Positions 1 through 7,625 of a stretch of 64,000 nt of DNA are shown here, piece after piece. Every line of letters begins with the position of its first letter. Within the stretch, counting starts at the first letter, position 1. Source of the stretch: Corynebacterium kroppenstedtii (GTDB taxonomy: Bacteria > Actinomycetota > Actinomycetes > Mycobacteriales > Mycobacteriaceae); contig NZ_CP069792.1 in NCBI RefSeq assembly GCF_016894245.1, forward strand, positions 806,001-870,000, read 5' to 3'. The notes beneath the pieces are model-generated. The model was not told the origin of the DNA. It saw only the letters and a program-made list of their open reading frames with translations, and did no database searches. The position numbers and the translations under genes were made by a program.

Positions 1-3
1 CCC

Positions 4-978
4 GTGCTTAACTTCATCTACTACCCCGTGTCCTGGGTCATGCTGGCCTGGTACAAATTCTTCGGATTATTCCTTAATCCGGATTCCGGCGTGACATGGG
101 CGTTGTCCATTATCTTCCTGGTCTTTACCATCCGCATTTTCTTGTTCAAGCCGATGGCGAACCAAATGCGGTCTGGTCGGAAGATGCAGGAATTGCAGCC
201 GAAAATGCAGGAAATTCGGGCTAAATATAAGAACGACCAGCAGACTCAAGCTATTGAGATGCGCAAGCTCCAAAAGGAGATGGGCGTTAATCCCTTGGCT
301 TCGTGTCTACCGGCTCTGGTTCAGATGCCGATCTTTATTTCGCTGTACCACGTACTCCGGTCCTTCAACCGAACGGGTACCGGCCACGGCGAACTAGGAA
401 TGACCGTCGAACAGACCCGCAACACTCCTAACTACGGGTTTGGTGCCACCGAGGTGCAGTCCTTCCTCGATGCGCGCCTGTTCGGTGCTCCCCTGTCGGC
501 CTACATTCGGATGCCGGAAAAAGCGTTCGACGCGTTCTCCGCTAGTGGGAGCGTTGATTTTACGCGGACCAACATTCTCGTGGTGGCCATCCCGTTGATG
601 ATTATTTCTGCGTTGGCCACGCACTTCAACGCCAGGAATATGGTCCGGCGGAATAAAGCACGCCAGGCGGCCGACCCGAAGAAGAACGCGCAAAACCCGC
701 AGATGGCCATGCAAGCCAACATGATGAACAACATGATGCTGTGGCTTTTCCCGGCCATGATTTTGATCACCGGTATGTTCTGGCAGATCGGGCTTTTGAC
801 CTACATGCTGGCTAATAACGTCTGGACACTGGGGCAGCAGATTGTCCTCTTCAACAAGATGGACCGCGAAGAGGAAGAGGAAAAGAAGGCAAAAGCTGAA
901 GCTCAGCGTGCCACTGCACCGAAGGTTGGTCAGAAGCCGAAAAATAATAAGAAAAAGGGCGGTAAGAAGAAGAAGTAA
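4..978 (+). CDS. yidC: Membrane protein insertase YidC
   Basis: YidC/Oxa1 family insertase that inserts and folds membrane proteins, alone or with SecYEG. The 324-aa protein lacks the large periplasmic domain of Gram-negative YidC, as expected in Actinobacteria. Seen: a hydrophobic N-terminus (about residues 8-50), a charged cytoplasmic loop rich in Met, Gln and Lys (residues 52-95), the hydrophobic segment following MGVNPLASCLPALVQMP, two further hydrophobic blocks near residues 190-210 and 245-290, and a tail of about 40 residues full of Glu then Lys. The GTG start is 3 bases from the window edge, so its ribosome binding site is not visible. The next gene is jag, the usual neighbour in Gram-positive bacteria. 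Confidence 0.95.
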   Translation: MLNFIYYPVSWVMLAWYKFFGLFLNPDSGVTWALSIIFLVFTIRIFLFKPMANQMRSGRKMQELQPKMQEIRAKYKNDQQTQAIEMRKLQKEMGVNPLASCLPALVQMPIFISLYHVLRSFNRTGTGHGELGMTVEQTRNTPNYGFGATEVQSFLDARLFGAPLSAYIRMPEKAFDAFSASGSVDFTRTNILVVAIPLMIISALATHFNARNMVRRNKARQAADPKKNAQNPQMAMQANMMNNMMLWLFPAMILITGMFWQIGLLTYMLANNVWTLGQQIVLFNKMDREEEEEKKAKAEAQRATAPKVGQKPKNNKKKGGKKKK

Positions 979-1026
979 TATCCGCATTGAGCGTCGCATG
1001 AAGGGACGCTGTTTGCCGTGAGGCGT

Positions 1027-1056
1027 AAAGGAGGGCTTGCAGGCCCTCCTTTTTTT
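1027..1056 (+). terminator. Rho-independent terminator after yidC
   Basis: A perfect 10-bp stem (1027-1036 with 1043-1052) and a 6-nt loop, followed by a run of T to 1056. It lies 48 bases after the yidC stop and separates it from jag, so jag probably has its own promoter in 1057-1224. Confidence 0.9.
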
Positions 1057-1224
1057 CGTGTGGTGGCGTTGTGGTTACTATGGCGTCGTCGTTGATGAAG
1101 TAATTCCGTTGTCCGCCTGCCGACGCCGTAGTTCGGCACTATGGACAAATCTGCATAGGTGATTATGGGGGTTGAAACCCCCTCACCCCTACCGCGCTCC
1201 ACTCTGGGCGCGCATAATTGAGGC

Positions 1225-1722
1225 ATGAATGAAGGCCCTGTGAACAATACCGACCGTGCCGCAGAGTCGGCTGCTGATTACATCGAAGAACTCTTAGACG
1301 CCGCCGATCTTGATGGAGATATTGACTATGGCGTCACTCAAGGTCGACCGTTTGTGGAACTTCCGGGTGGAGACTGCGCCCAGCTTATCGGCCGGCATGG
1401 TGAAGGCATTGATGCCTTACAAATGTTGACACGATTGGCAGTTCGTGCGTCAGGATTTAAGGACGTTCCGGGGGTTGTTCTTGACATCGACGGTTACCGC
1501 GATTCGCAGCGTCAGGGCCTTTTCGCTGAGGCAGAAGAAGCGTTAGATCGAGTGCGTGAAACGGGCGAACCCGTGGTTCTTCGGCCGATGAATCCGTTTG
1601 AGCGTGCTGCTGTGCATAGCCGAGTGGCGGAAGAAGAAGGTTTTACGTCTGAGAGTGCCGGGTTACCTCCGATGCGCTCTGTCGTGGTTTCACGTGAAAC
1701 ATCTGACGACGCTGTACGCTAG
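1225..1722 (+). CDS. jag: Jag/KhpB-type RNA-binding protein (KH + R3H)
   Basis: 165-aa single-stranded nucleic acid binding protein of the Jag (SpoIIIJ-associated, KhpB) family, known to bind RNA with KhpA and to affect cell elongation in Gram-positives. Seen: an acidic N-terminus, a KH-like core with the GxxG loop as GRHGEG near residue 58, and a C-terminal R3H domain beginning at MNPFERAAVHSRVAEEEG with the Arg and His of the signature. The last residues VSRET are encoded by a parS site. The long N-terminal Jag_N domain of Firmicutes is absent, as in other Actinobacteria. The ATG start is the first in frame; no strong ribosome binding site is visible. Confidence 0.93.
   Translation: MNEGPVNNTDRAAESAADYIEELLDAADLDGDIDYGVTQGRPFVELPGGDCAQLIGRHGEGIDALQMLTRLAVRASGFKDVPGVVLDIDGYRDSQRQGLFAEAEEALDRVRETGEPVVLRPMNPFERAAVHSRVAEEEGFTSESAGLPPMRSVVVSRETSDDAVR
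1686..1701 (+). promoter_or_regulatory. parS site 1 (15/16 match), inside jag
   Basis: GGTTTCACGTGAAACA differs from the ParB-binding consensus TGTTTCACGTGAAACA only at the first base. It sits within the last codons of jag and is read there as VSRET. ParB binding here would nucleate the partition complex together with the two sites at 1807 and 3721. Confidence 0.9.
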
Positions 1723-1789
1723 CATCGTTGAGCGATGAGATCTGATCTAGCAGCAGAGTAACCAGTAGCAAGGTAATGATAATAAGGTA

Positions 1790-2551
1790 ATGACTGACCG
1801 AGACAATGTTTCACGTGAAACATCGATCGAGCACGGTGATCACGAGCGTGCTCTGGACGTGAGCGATACTCCGGAAGCTGACAATGCTCAGGGCATGAAG
1901 AATAATTCATTCATAAATGAAGCCCCGCCCACTCCCCCTGAGGCGGCGACAGTCTTTGGTGATCGCCTACCACTCGCCGTTGCTTACCATGAATCTCTAC
2001 GCAGTGATGCTACCGTTCGCGGACTGATCGGGCCTCGCGAGGCACCACGCTTGTGGGAACGGCACATCCTCAATTGCGCCGTTATTGGAGAACTGATGGA
2101 GCGTGGCTCGCGTGTCGTGGACATCGGAAGCGGCGCCGGTCTTCCAGGCATCCCTCTCGCGATCGCGCGGCCAGACTTAGACATCACGCTCGTTGAGCCT
2201 CAGCTACGACGCGTGAATTACCTCAAGGAAGTCGTCGACAAGCTCAAATTGGACAACGTGTCCGTAATTCGGGGCCGTGCCGAAGAGAAGACGATCAAAC
2301 GACAGAACCGCGGAGCTGACTATGTGACCAGCAGAGCAGTCGCGCCACTGGGCAAACTTATGGGGTGGTCATTGCCTTTAACCAGACATCATGGTTTGGT
2401 CTTGGCCATGAAGGGCGCGAGTGCTCACGAAGAGATCGAGCGTGACCACAGGTCTATCAGCTCAGCCGGGGGCGGGGAATGTTCAGTCGTTGAAGCGGGG
2501 ACGCATGTCTTACCCGACGCAACTATCGTCGTGCGTTGTGAGCGTCGCTGA
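1790..2551 (+). CDS. rsmG: 16S rRNA (guanine527-N7)-methyltransferase RsmG (GidB)
   Basis: SAM-dependent methyltransferase that makes m7G527 in 16S rRNA; loss gives low-level streptomycin resistance in many bacteria. Seen: 253 aa, the Rossmann motif VVDIGSGAGLPGIPLAIARP (SAM site), the acidic strand end TLVEP, and the conserved LWERHILN region before it. The first ~35 residues are a low-complexity extension that reads through parS site 2 as VSRET; an alternative ATG at 1894 would drop this extension. I kept 1790 because an AAGG lies just upstream and similar extensions carrying the parS codons occur in related genera. It lies between jag and parA, the classic origin-proximal order. Confidence 0.93.
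   Translation: MTDRDNVSRETSIEHGDHERALDVSDTPEADNAQGMKNNSFINEAPPTPPEAATVFGDRLPLAVAYHESLRSDATVRGLIGPREAPRLWERHILNCAVIGELMERGSRVVDIGSGAGLPGIPLAIARPDLDITLVEPQLRRVNYLKEVVDKLKLDNVSVIRGRAEEKTIKRQNRGADYVTSRAVAPLGKLMGWSLPLTRHHGLVLAMKGASAHEEIERDHRSISSAGGGECSVVEAGTHVLPDATIVVRCERR
1807..1822 (+). promoter_or_regulatory. parS site 2 (perfect)
   Basis: TGTTTCACGTGAAACA, a perfect 16-bp palindromic ParB-binding site, 106 bp after parS site 1. It is inside the N-terminal codons of rsmG if the 1790 start is used, and upstream of the gene if the 1894 start is used. Confidence 0.95.
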
Positions 2552-2698
2552 TACTCGGCGTGAGCCGTTGGTTGCTCAACCAGGAACGCTAGTTTGTTCT
2601 CGCGAATCCGGCTAGGATAAGCCAGGTTACGAAACAGGTTACGACAACGGCGGACAGCCACACGGAAGTTGTACAACACGGACACAAAGGACGGGAAC

Positions 2699-3643
2699 AT
2701 GGGCAGGGTTTCGTCGGACGGGTATGACTATGACGACGACAACAGCATAGAAGAACAAGCCCGACGGGCCGCGCGGTTTCAATCGGGGACGATGAAGCCC
2801 CTTCCACGACCTCGCCACACCCGGAAAATCGCGTTGGCTAACCAGAAAGGCGGCGTCGGGAAGACCACGTCAACCGTAAATTTAGCGTGGGCACTGTCTC
2901 TTCGTGGTCAAAAAGTACTGGTGGTGGACCTTGATCCTCAGGGAAACGCGTCGACTGCTCTCAGTGCTGAGCACCGAGCAGAAGGCACTCCGTCCACATA
3001 CGAAGTGATTATTGGTGAAATTGAACCCAAGGATGCCGTTCAAGCTCACCCGTCGAACCCCAATATGTTCACTATTCCGGCCACCATTGATCTGGCCGGC
3101 GCGGAAATGGAACTGGCTAACGGGTACAACCGTGAGTACCGCGTAGCACAAATGCTGGGTGATGAAGGTATCGATGATATGGGGTTCGACTACATCTTCA
3201 TTGATTGTCCCCCGTCTTTGGGTCTTCTGACGATTAACGGGCTGACCGGCGCAAATGAAATTATTATTCCGATTCAATGCGAGTTTTATGCTCTTGAGGG
3301 CGTGACGCAGCTGACAGAGAACGTCCGCCTGATACGGGAGGCTCTCAACCCGAATCTGGACATCACCGGTGTCTTGCTCACTATGTACGACAGTCGCACG
3401 AATCTCTCGCATGATGTCGAGAGCGATGTCCGCGAGTCGTTCGGTTCATTGGTGTTTGATCGCGTCATCCCCCGGAATGTTCGCGTGTCTGAAGCGCCGA
3501 GCTATGGCCAAACCGTGATCGAGCACGATGCAGGTTCCCCAGGGTCGGCGGCGTACATGGCGACTGTCGAAGAACTTGCACGTCGAGAGCCGGAGTCGCC
3601 CTTGCGGAACGCTGACCCACGTCGTGGCCGTCACACCGCGTAA
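2699..3643 (+). CDS. parA: Chromosome partitioning ATPase ParA
   Basis: ParA/Soj ATPase that binds DNA non-specifically as an ATP dimer and moves ParB-parS complexes to the cell poles. Seen: 314 aa, deviant Walker A KGGVGKTT at residues 50-57, Walker A' VVDLDPQGNAS near 76-86, Walker B FIDCPPSLG and a C-terminal basic patch. The ATG at 2699 is preceded by AAAGGA with 7-nt spacing. A TTG at 2669 would add ten residues but has no such site. The N-terminus carries an acidic stretch (DYDDD) before a basic one. It is followed by parS site 3 and parB. Confidence 0.95.
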   Translation: MGRVSSDGYDYDDDNSIEEQARRAARFQSGTMKPLPRPRHTRKIALANQKGGVGKTTSTVNLAWALSLRGQKVLVVDLDPQGNASTALSAEHRAEGTPSTYEVIIGEIEPKDAVQAHPSNPNMFTIPATIDLAGAEMELANGYNREYRVAQMLGDEGIDDMGFDYIFIDCPPSLGLLTINGLTGANEIIIPIQCEFYALEGVTQLTENVRLIREALNPNLDITGVLLTMYDSRTNLSHDVESDVRESFGSLVFDRVIPRNVRVSEAPSYGQTVIEHDAGSPGSAAYMATVEELARREPESPLRNADPRRGRHTA

Positions 3644-3720
3644 AACTCGAAGCTAAATACTCGGAGTCCGAAATTCGCGGGTGCCACGTCGGTCTAAAAT
3701 TGATCGACGTGATGCCACAA

Positions 3721-3736
3721 TGTTTCACGTGAAACA
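3721..3736 (+). promoter_or_regulatory. parS site 3 (perfect), parA-parB intergenic
   Basis: Perfect TGTTTCACGTGAAACA 78 bp after the parA stop. It is the only recognisable element I see in the 309-bp parA-parB gap, apart from an AT-rich stretch near 3855-3880 that could hold the parB promoter. With 1686 and 1807 it makes a cluster of three sites within about 2 kb. Confidence 0.95.
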
Positions 3737-3952
3737 TTCGGGCCGAACGTGAACCGGGCATCCATGAATCGCAGAGTTTCCCTACGACGATGAAAAACTG
3801 ACTAGGCTACGGGGCACAACGTAATTGGGTCGCTAGACGCGTGTAACCCTCACTTTTAAATAATTTCCCCATAATCGACGATTGATCGACGAATTTGCAC
3901 TTGGTGCCCCAGGCTCCGGCGCAGGTTCTCCACAATGATAAGGATGAACGTC

Positions 3953-5431
3953 ATGGCAGAAGCCAAACGCAAGAGTGGCCTCGGTAAAGGACTCGCCTCC
4001 TTAATTCCCACGGGACCGGCAAAACCACAGATTGGCAACGACGCAGCCGACGTCATCTTTGGAGCGAACCGAGGTAGTAACAGTGCCCCGGAACCCTCCT
4101 GGTACTCATTAACGAAGAGTCCGCGTCGTAATCAGAACGTAAATTCCCCAGCTGACGGCACCCAATCAGATAACGCTGCGTCGTCCAGGAATGCAGATGC
4201 CCAGACGGATAGTAGCGAGAAGAACACCAAGGGTGCCGTTACCAAGGGTTCGGCCTCAGCGGACACCCACCATGGACGAACCAAAGCGGGATTACCAAAG
4301 AACCGATCGAGCTTAGGGCAGCGTGCCGCAGCGGAGAGGAAAGAAGCTGTACGCGATAGAACCCGGACCACGTCGTCCAGCGCGAAAAAGGCAAAGGCCC
4401 GGGGAGTCGCTGATTCCGCTGATTCCGCAGCAACTCCACAAGCTGAACGGCAGAGTGAACATACATCGCAGGAACCTCTCATTAGCGACGAAACCGCAAC
4501 ATACCGCGAGCTTCCCATTAACGCGATAACCCGGAACGAGAAAAATCCGCGTCAGGACTTCGACCAAGAAGCCCTGCGTGAATTGGCCCACTCGATCCGT
4601 GAGTTTGGTCTCCTTCAACCCATCGTGGTGCGTCAAGCGTCGGAACCCGGGAAATTTGAACTCATCATGGGCGAACGCCGTTTACGGGCCGCCCAACTAG
4701 CTGATCTCGAAGCGATCCCCTCTATCGTCCGGGAGGCCGACGATGACACCATGCTGAGGGATGCGCTACTGGAAAATATCCACCGTGTGCAGCTCAACCC
4801 TTTGGAAGAAGGTGCAGCCTACCAACAACTCCTCGAAGAATTTGGTGTCACCCAGGCGGAGCTGGCCACACGACTGGGACGTTCTCGGCCAGTTATTTCA
4901 AACACTATTCGTCTCCTCCAACTCCCACTACCAGTTCAACGTCGAGTAGCCGCAGGAGTGTTGTCCGCAGGCCATGCTCGCGCTCTCATGGGAGTGACAC
5001 AAGGCCCTGATGCCCAAATCAAGCTCGCTGAACGCATTGTGGCGGAAGGCCTGTCGGTGCGAGCGACAGAGGAAGCTGTCACCCTTATCAACCGAGGAGA
5101 GGATAAACCAAAAAAGAAGGAGCCACGCGCTCCCCGCCCCCAGCCCGAAAAAATGACTCACTGGGCCGATACATTCGGCGATTACTTAGATACCAACGTA
5201 AAAGTCCAAATGGGTGCGAAGAAAGGCAAGATTGTTGTCGAGTTTGCGGGTATGGAGGATTTTGACCGCATTATCGCAATGCTAAAAGCCCACGAACCCA
5301 GCAATCGCCCCGATAGTGTCTCGCACTCCCCTAGTGGGCATCACGATGTCCTTCGTTCGGCAGATAACTCCCGCTCGTCGGGGAGCTCCGGTACAGCGGA
5401 CTCCTCACGTGCGGAGCAAGAACGCCACTAA
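3953..5431 (+). CDS. parB: Chromosome partitioning protein ParB
   Basis: CTPase clamp that loads at parS and spreads on DNA, the partner of ParA. Seen: 492 aa. The N-terminal ParA-stimulating peptide [15 protein letters not shown] (residues 5-19) is followed by a disordered linker (about 20-180) rich in Ser, Ala, Asp, Arg and Lys. The ParB/Srx CTP-binding core has GERRLRAA at 240-247 and [10 protein letters not shown] at 274-283, then a helix-turn-helix (290-340), a C-terminal dimer domain and a Ser-rich tail. The linker is long: many ParB proteins are 300-380 aa. ATG 3953 was chosen because AAGGAT ends 7 bases upstream; an ATG at 3935 has no site. Confidence 0.95.
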   Translation: MAEAKRKSGLGKGLASLIPTGPAKPQIGNDAADVIFGANRGSNSAPEPSWYSLTKSPRRNQNVNSPADGTQSDNAASSRNADAQTDSSEKNTKGAVTKGSASADTHHGRTKAGLPKNRSSLGQRAAAERKEAVRDRTRTTSSSAKKAKARGVADSADSAATPQAERQSEHTSQEPLISDETATYRELPINAITRNEKNPRQDFDQEALRELAHSIREFGLLQPIVVRQASEPGKFELIMGERRLRAAQLADLEAIPSIVREADDDTMLRDALLENIHRVQLNPLEEGAAYQQLLEEFGVTQAELATRLGRSRPVISNTIRLLQLPLPVQRRVAAGVLSAGHARALMGVTQGPDAQIKLAERIVAEGLSVRATEEAVTLINRGEDKPKKKEPRAPRPQPEKMTHWADTFGDYLDTNVKVQMGAKKGKIVVEFAGMEDFDRIIAMLKAHEPSNRPDSVSHSPSGHHDVLRSADNSRSSGSSGTADSSRAEQERH

Positions 5432-5435
5432 ACCC

Positions 5436-6161
5436 ATGCGAATAGTTGTACATCCGCTCACCCTTGACACCCTGGGGGATCTTGCTGGAACAGCTGCGAC
5501 CAACACATTTTGGACAACCCAACCTGGCACACAAAGCCATAATGACGATGAGTCGCAACCCCCAGGACCAGCTGGTCAGCCGAGAAGTGTGGATTCTGGG
5601 AATCCCCGGCTGGATAAAGAACTGTGGATGCACAACACCCTCACCACATGGGGGTCATGCGCGTTCACCGCGTACGTGACGTCCGGAGCAAACGCGGACT
5701 TAGCAGTGCCTGCTGCCACCGTGGTCTTTGCACCGCCGGCTAGCCTTCCTGGACGCCTAGCTTTTCCGACAGGGCCAGTCGGTGACGACGCAGTGCTCAT
5801 CTCCACGGTGCATGTTCCGCCACCTTACCAGGGACTATTTCTAGAACACCGACTTATCGACGCTGTCGTCGACGAATTATCGCGTCGCGGCGTAAGAGCA
5901 GTGGAATGCTTTGCTGTTCGCCCCACCGCGTCACCAGCCGATAAGGCGACCTGCCCCCTTATTCCCCGCCATGCTCCAATCCTGTGTTCCGATGTACTGG
6001 AAGAACGGGGTTTTGAGATCGCCGCCGACCACCCGGCTTTCCCACGGTATCGGATGGAACTTCCTGATACTGGGAACCTTTTCGCAGCTGTCGAAGAAAG
6101 TCTGTGGGAAGCGACTGTCACCATGGGATTCCGAATCAAAGTCGGTATGGGAGCCCACTAG
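5436..6161 (+). CDS. Conserved actinobacterial protein, Rv3916c-like (GNAT-like fold suspected)
   Basis: 241-aa soluble protein in the position held by Rv3916c in mycobacteria (between parB and cwlM). Seen: it begins MRIVVHPLTLDTLGDLAG, has a Trp-Gly-Ser-Cys segment, a strand-turn pattern with FAPPASLPGRLAFPTGPV and a helix LIDAVVDELSRRGVRAVECF that resembles the acceptor/CoA helix of GNAT acetyltransferases. Function is not established; the acetyltransferase idea is an inference from fold-like patterns. It begins 4 bases after the parB stop, so it is probably co-transcribed with parB. A longer in-frame reading back to 5316 overlaps parB and was rejected. Confidence 0.8.
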   Translation: MRIVVHPLTLDTLGDLAGTAATNTFWTTQPGTQSHNDDESQPPGPAGQPRSVDSGNPRLDKELWMHNTLTTWGSCAFTAYVTSGANADLAVPAATVVFAPPASLPGRLAFPTGPVGDDAVLISTVHVPPPYQGLFLEHRLIDAVVDELSRRGVRAVECFAVRPTASPADKATCPLIPRHAPILCSDVLEERGFEIAADHPAFPRYRMELPDTGNLFAAVEESLWEATVTMGFRIKVGMGAH

Positions 6162-6326
6162 CACAGTCACAGAGTAGGGTACATGGAGTTCGACACCCAT
6201 CGAGGTGGCGGCCCCATGTATTGTCCTATAGCTAACGGATAAGAACCACAAGGCGATTCTAAAGGCTGACGAAGTTGACTTAACTCACTCGCAACCGGGC
6301 CGTTTCTCTTGATGAGGGGTGCGGAT

Positions 6327-6527
6327 ATGAGTTTTAAAAAGAACGTCCACGAATCCTGGTGCAACGGGACACCTCACATCACTCCGTAGGACTCGCTATC
6401 CTCGGGATTAATCGCCTTAGTAACGGCTGAGATGGCTCCGTTGCTGGCTGCAGCTCCAAAGGTAGCAGCGTTTATTAATGTGACAGGCGCGGTTCTGACA
6501 CTCATAGAGCAGAAAGTGTGCAAATAA
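6327..6527 (+). pseudogene. Interrupted small hydrophobic peptide gene
   Basis: An ATG at 6327 behind GAGGGG (spacing 7) opens a frame for MSFKKNVHESWCNGTPHITP, then meets TAG at 6387. The same frame continues without another stop to TAA 6525, encoding a 45-aa Ala/Leu/Val-rich segment with LVTAEMAPLLAAAPKVAAFI and ending EQKVCK. If the TAG is a recent mutation (for example from CAG), the intact product would be a 66-aa peptide with a polar leader and a hydrophobic core, as in many small secreted or bacteriocin-like peptides. The next gene starts right after the TAA. Internal starts such as ATG 6432 could still give a 31-aa hydrophobic peptide. Confidence 0.45.
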
Positions 6528-6707
6528 ATGCAGCTTAAAACTATTTACTTCGTATATTTCCTTCTTCTCTTCTTCGGTATTGGTGCTATAGCTGCAGAAC
6601 TAGATGGCTCGCCTTTAGCAAAACCGACGATGACTATCGCTCTTATTGCGTCACTGATTTTCTCTTTTGTTACCATCAACCATAAACGGAAGAAAATGGA
6701 TCGCTAA
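6528..6707 (+). CDS. 59-aa two-TM micro-protein
   Basis: ATG directly abuts the TAA of the preceding hydrophobic peptide frame, which suggests translational coupling. The 59-aa product has a first hydrophobic segment (about residues 5-23, TIYFVYFLLLFFGIGAIAA), a short polar loop and a second (36-51, TIALIASLIFSFVTIN), then a basic tail HKRKKMDR. This size and topology match small immunity or chaperone-like membrane proteins encoded next to secreted peptides, but no family is recognised. The local base composition is more AT-rich than the flanking conserved genes, consistent with acquisition. An immunity role is inference only. Confidence 0.5.
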   Translation: MQLKTIYFVYFLLLFFGIGAIAAELDGSPLAKPTMTIALIASLIFSFVTINHKRKKMDR

Positions 6708-6868
6708 AGCCTTCCCCCCATTCGACTGATTTTCACGGGATATGCGCGTGCGAATCCGGTCTGCCCGTAACAGTGGTTGCCTGCCTGGGTAGGATCCGAG
6801 CACGACGACCGAAGGCGCGTATTAAAAACCGAAACTAAATAACACTGCTTGTGCACTACGATATTTGC

Positions 6869-7118
6869 ATGCCTGTCCGTCTCACTGATGACCAATTAGC
6901 CACTTACTTCGCTGAGGCGGAAGACGGCTGCGACGTCGATAGACTCATTACCTGTGGTCGGGGCCGCCTCGGACGAGACATACAACTCACCCCACGCCTT
7001 TACGGTACATCTGACAGCTAAGGAGCTAGCCGGACTCGATCAGCTCGCCGATCGACTTCACATGAACCGCTCCGAGGTCATTCGTTACGTCATCACCCAT
7101 TTAAAGCCTGTGGCATGA
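6869..7118 (+). pseudogene. Frameshifted ribbon-helix-helix (CopG-type) antitoxin
   Basis: Two frames together spell an actinobacterial RHH antitoxin. From ATG 6869 the reading is MPVRLTDDQLATYFAEAEDG followed by a GRGR motif, then it runs out at TAA 7019. One frame over (+1) the rest reads VHLTAKELAGLDQLADRLHM then NRSEVIRYVITHLKPVA to TGA 7116, which is the typical RHH strand-helix-helix. The shift lies between about 6957 and 7005. The last four bases overlap the start of the toxin remnant (ATGA). A functional N-terminal fragment seems unlikely because the DNA-binding strand is in the lost frame. Confidence 0.75.
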
Positions 7119-7266
7119 GGCATATCCTCTCGGCGACTAAGCATGGAATTTCGATCCTTACGCCCGTTCTTTTGAAACCGTCGTGGTTGCCACAGATGGC
7201 GGTGATGAGTTGCTTAGCAACGCCATAAAGATGCGGCCTGCCCGTCGGAACGCTACGAAGTATTGA
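7115..7266 (+). pseudogene. Decayed BrnT-like toxin of the same TA pair
   Basis: ATG 7115 overlaps the antitoxin stop and begins MRHILSATKHGIS, the usual N-terminus of small actinobacterial BrnT/RelE-like toxins. In another frame from about 7150 the reading is FDPYARSFETVVVATDGG and ends AIKMRPARRNATKY at TGA 7264, resembling the C-terminus of the same toxin. Roughly 15-25 central residues are missing, so a frameshift plus a deletion has destroyed it. Gene order (antitoxin first, 4-nt overlap) supports the pairing. The family name is inferred from motif feel, not from a search. Confidence 0.6.
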
Positions 7267-7296
7267 GAAACAGGTGGAACCAGCACGCGGAAAAGA

Positions 7297-7524
7297 ATGG
7301 TTACAATGACCTACACCGCTGATATCACCCTAGAGGGAAAGAACTGGCCAGCCACCATAACCAACAGCATTGGGGTGTCCACGTGGGCCCCTAATTTCAG
7401 CACACTCGGTTTTTACGTCCACGAGGCTATTGCGCTGGCTGAGGACCTGCCTTACGGCGCTGAATACACACTAGAAGTTACTTGGCGTATGACAGACACT
7501 TCCCTAGAAATTGCTGTGGGATAA
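7297..7524 (+). CDS. HicB-like small protein (orphan antitoxin-like)
   Basis: 75-aa protein. Its layout of N-terminal beta strands (TYTADITLEGKNWPATITN), a STWAPNF turn and a helix HEAIALAEDLPYG resembles HicB-type or DUF1902-type proteins that accompany mRNA-interferase toxins. There is no HicA-like partner on either side, and it follows a decayed TA pair, so it is probably an orphan remnant of a defence/TA island. An alternative ATG at 7306 is possible. The function cannot be assigned beyond this. Confidence 0.6.
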   Translation: MVTMTYTADITLEGKNWPATITNSIGVSTWAPNFSTLGFYVHEAIALAEDLPYGAEYTLEVTWRMTDTSLEIAVG

Positions 7525-7625
7525 TATAAGCATTAGGCCTAACGAGCCTTCGCGGCGCTATCTCACCCACAAGCATAGCTCAGCTCATTTACGTCACCGT
7601 GGCTAAAAGGTTAGCGCTGCGGTCG

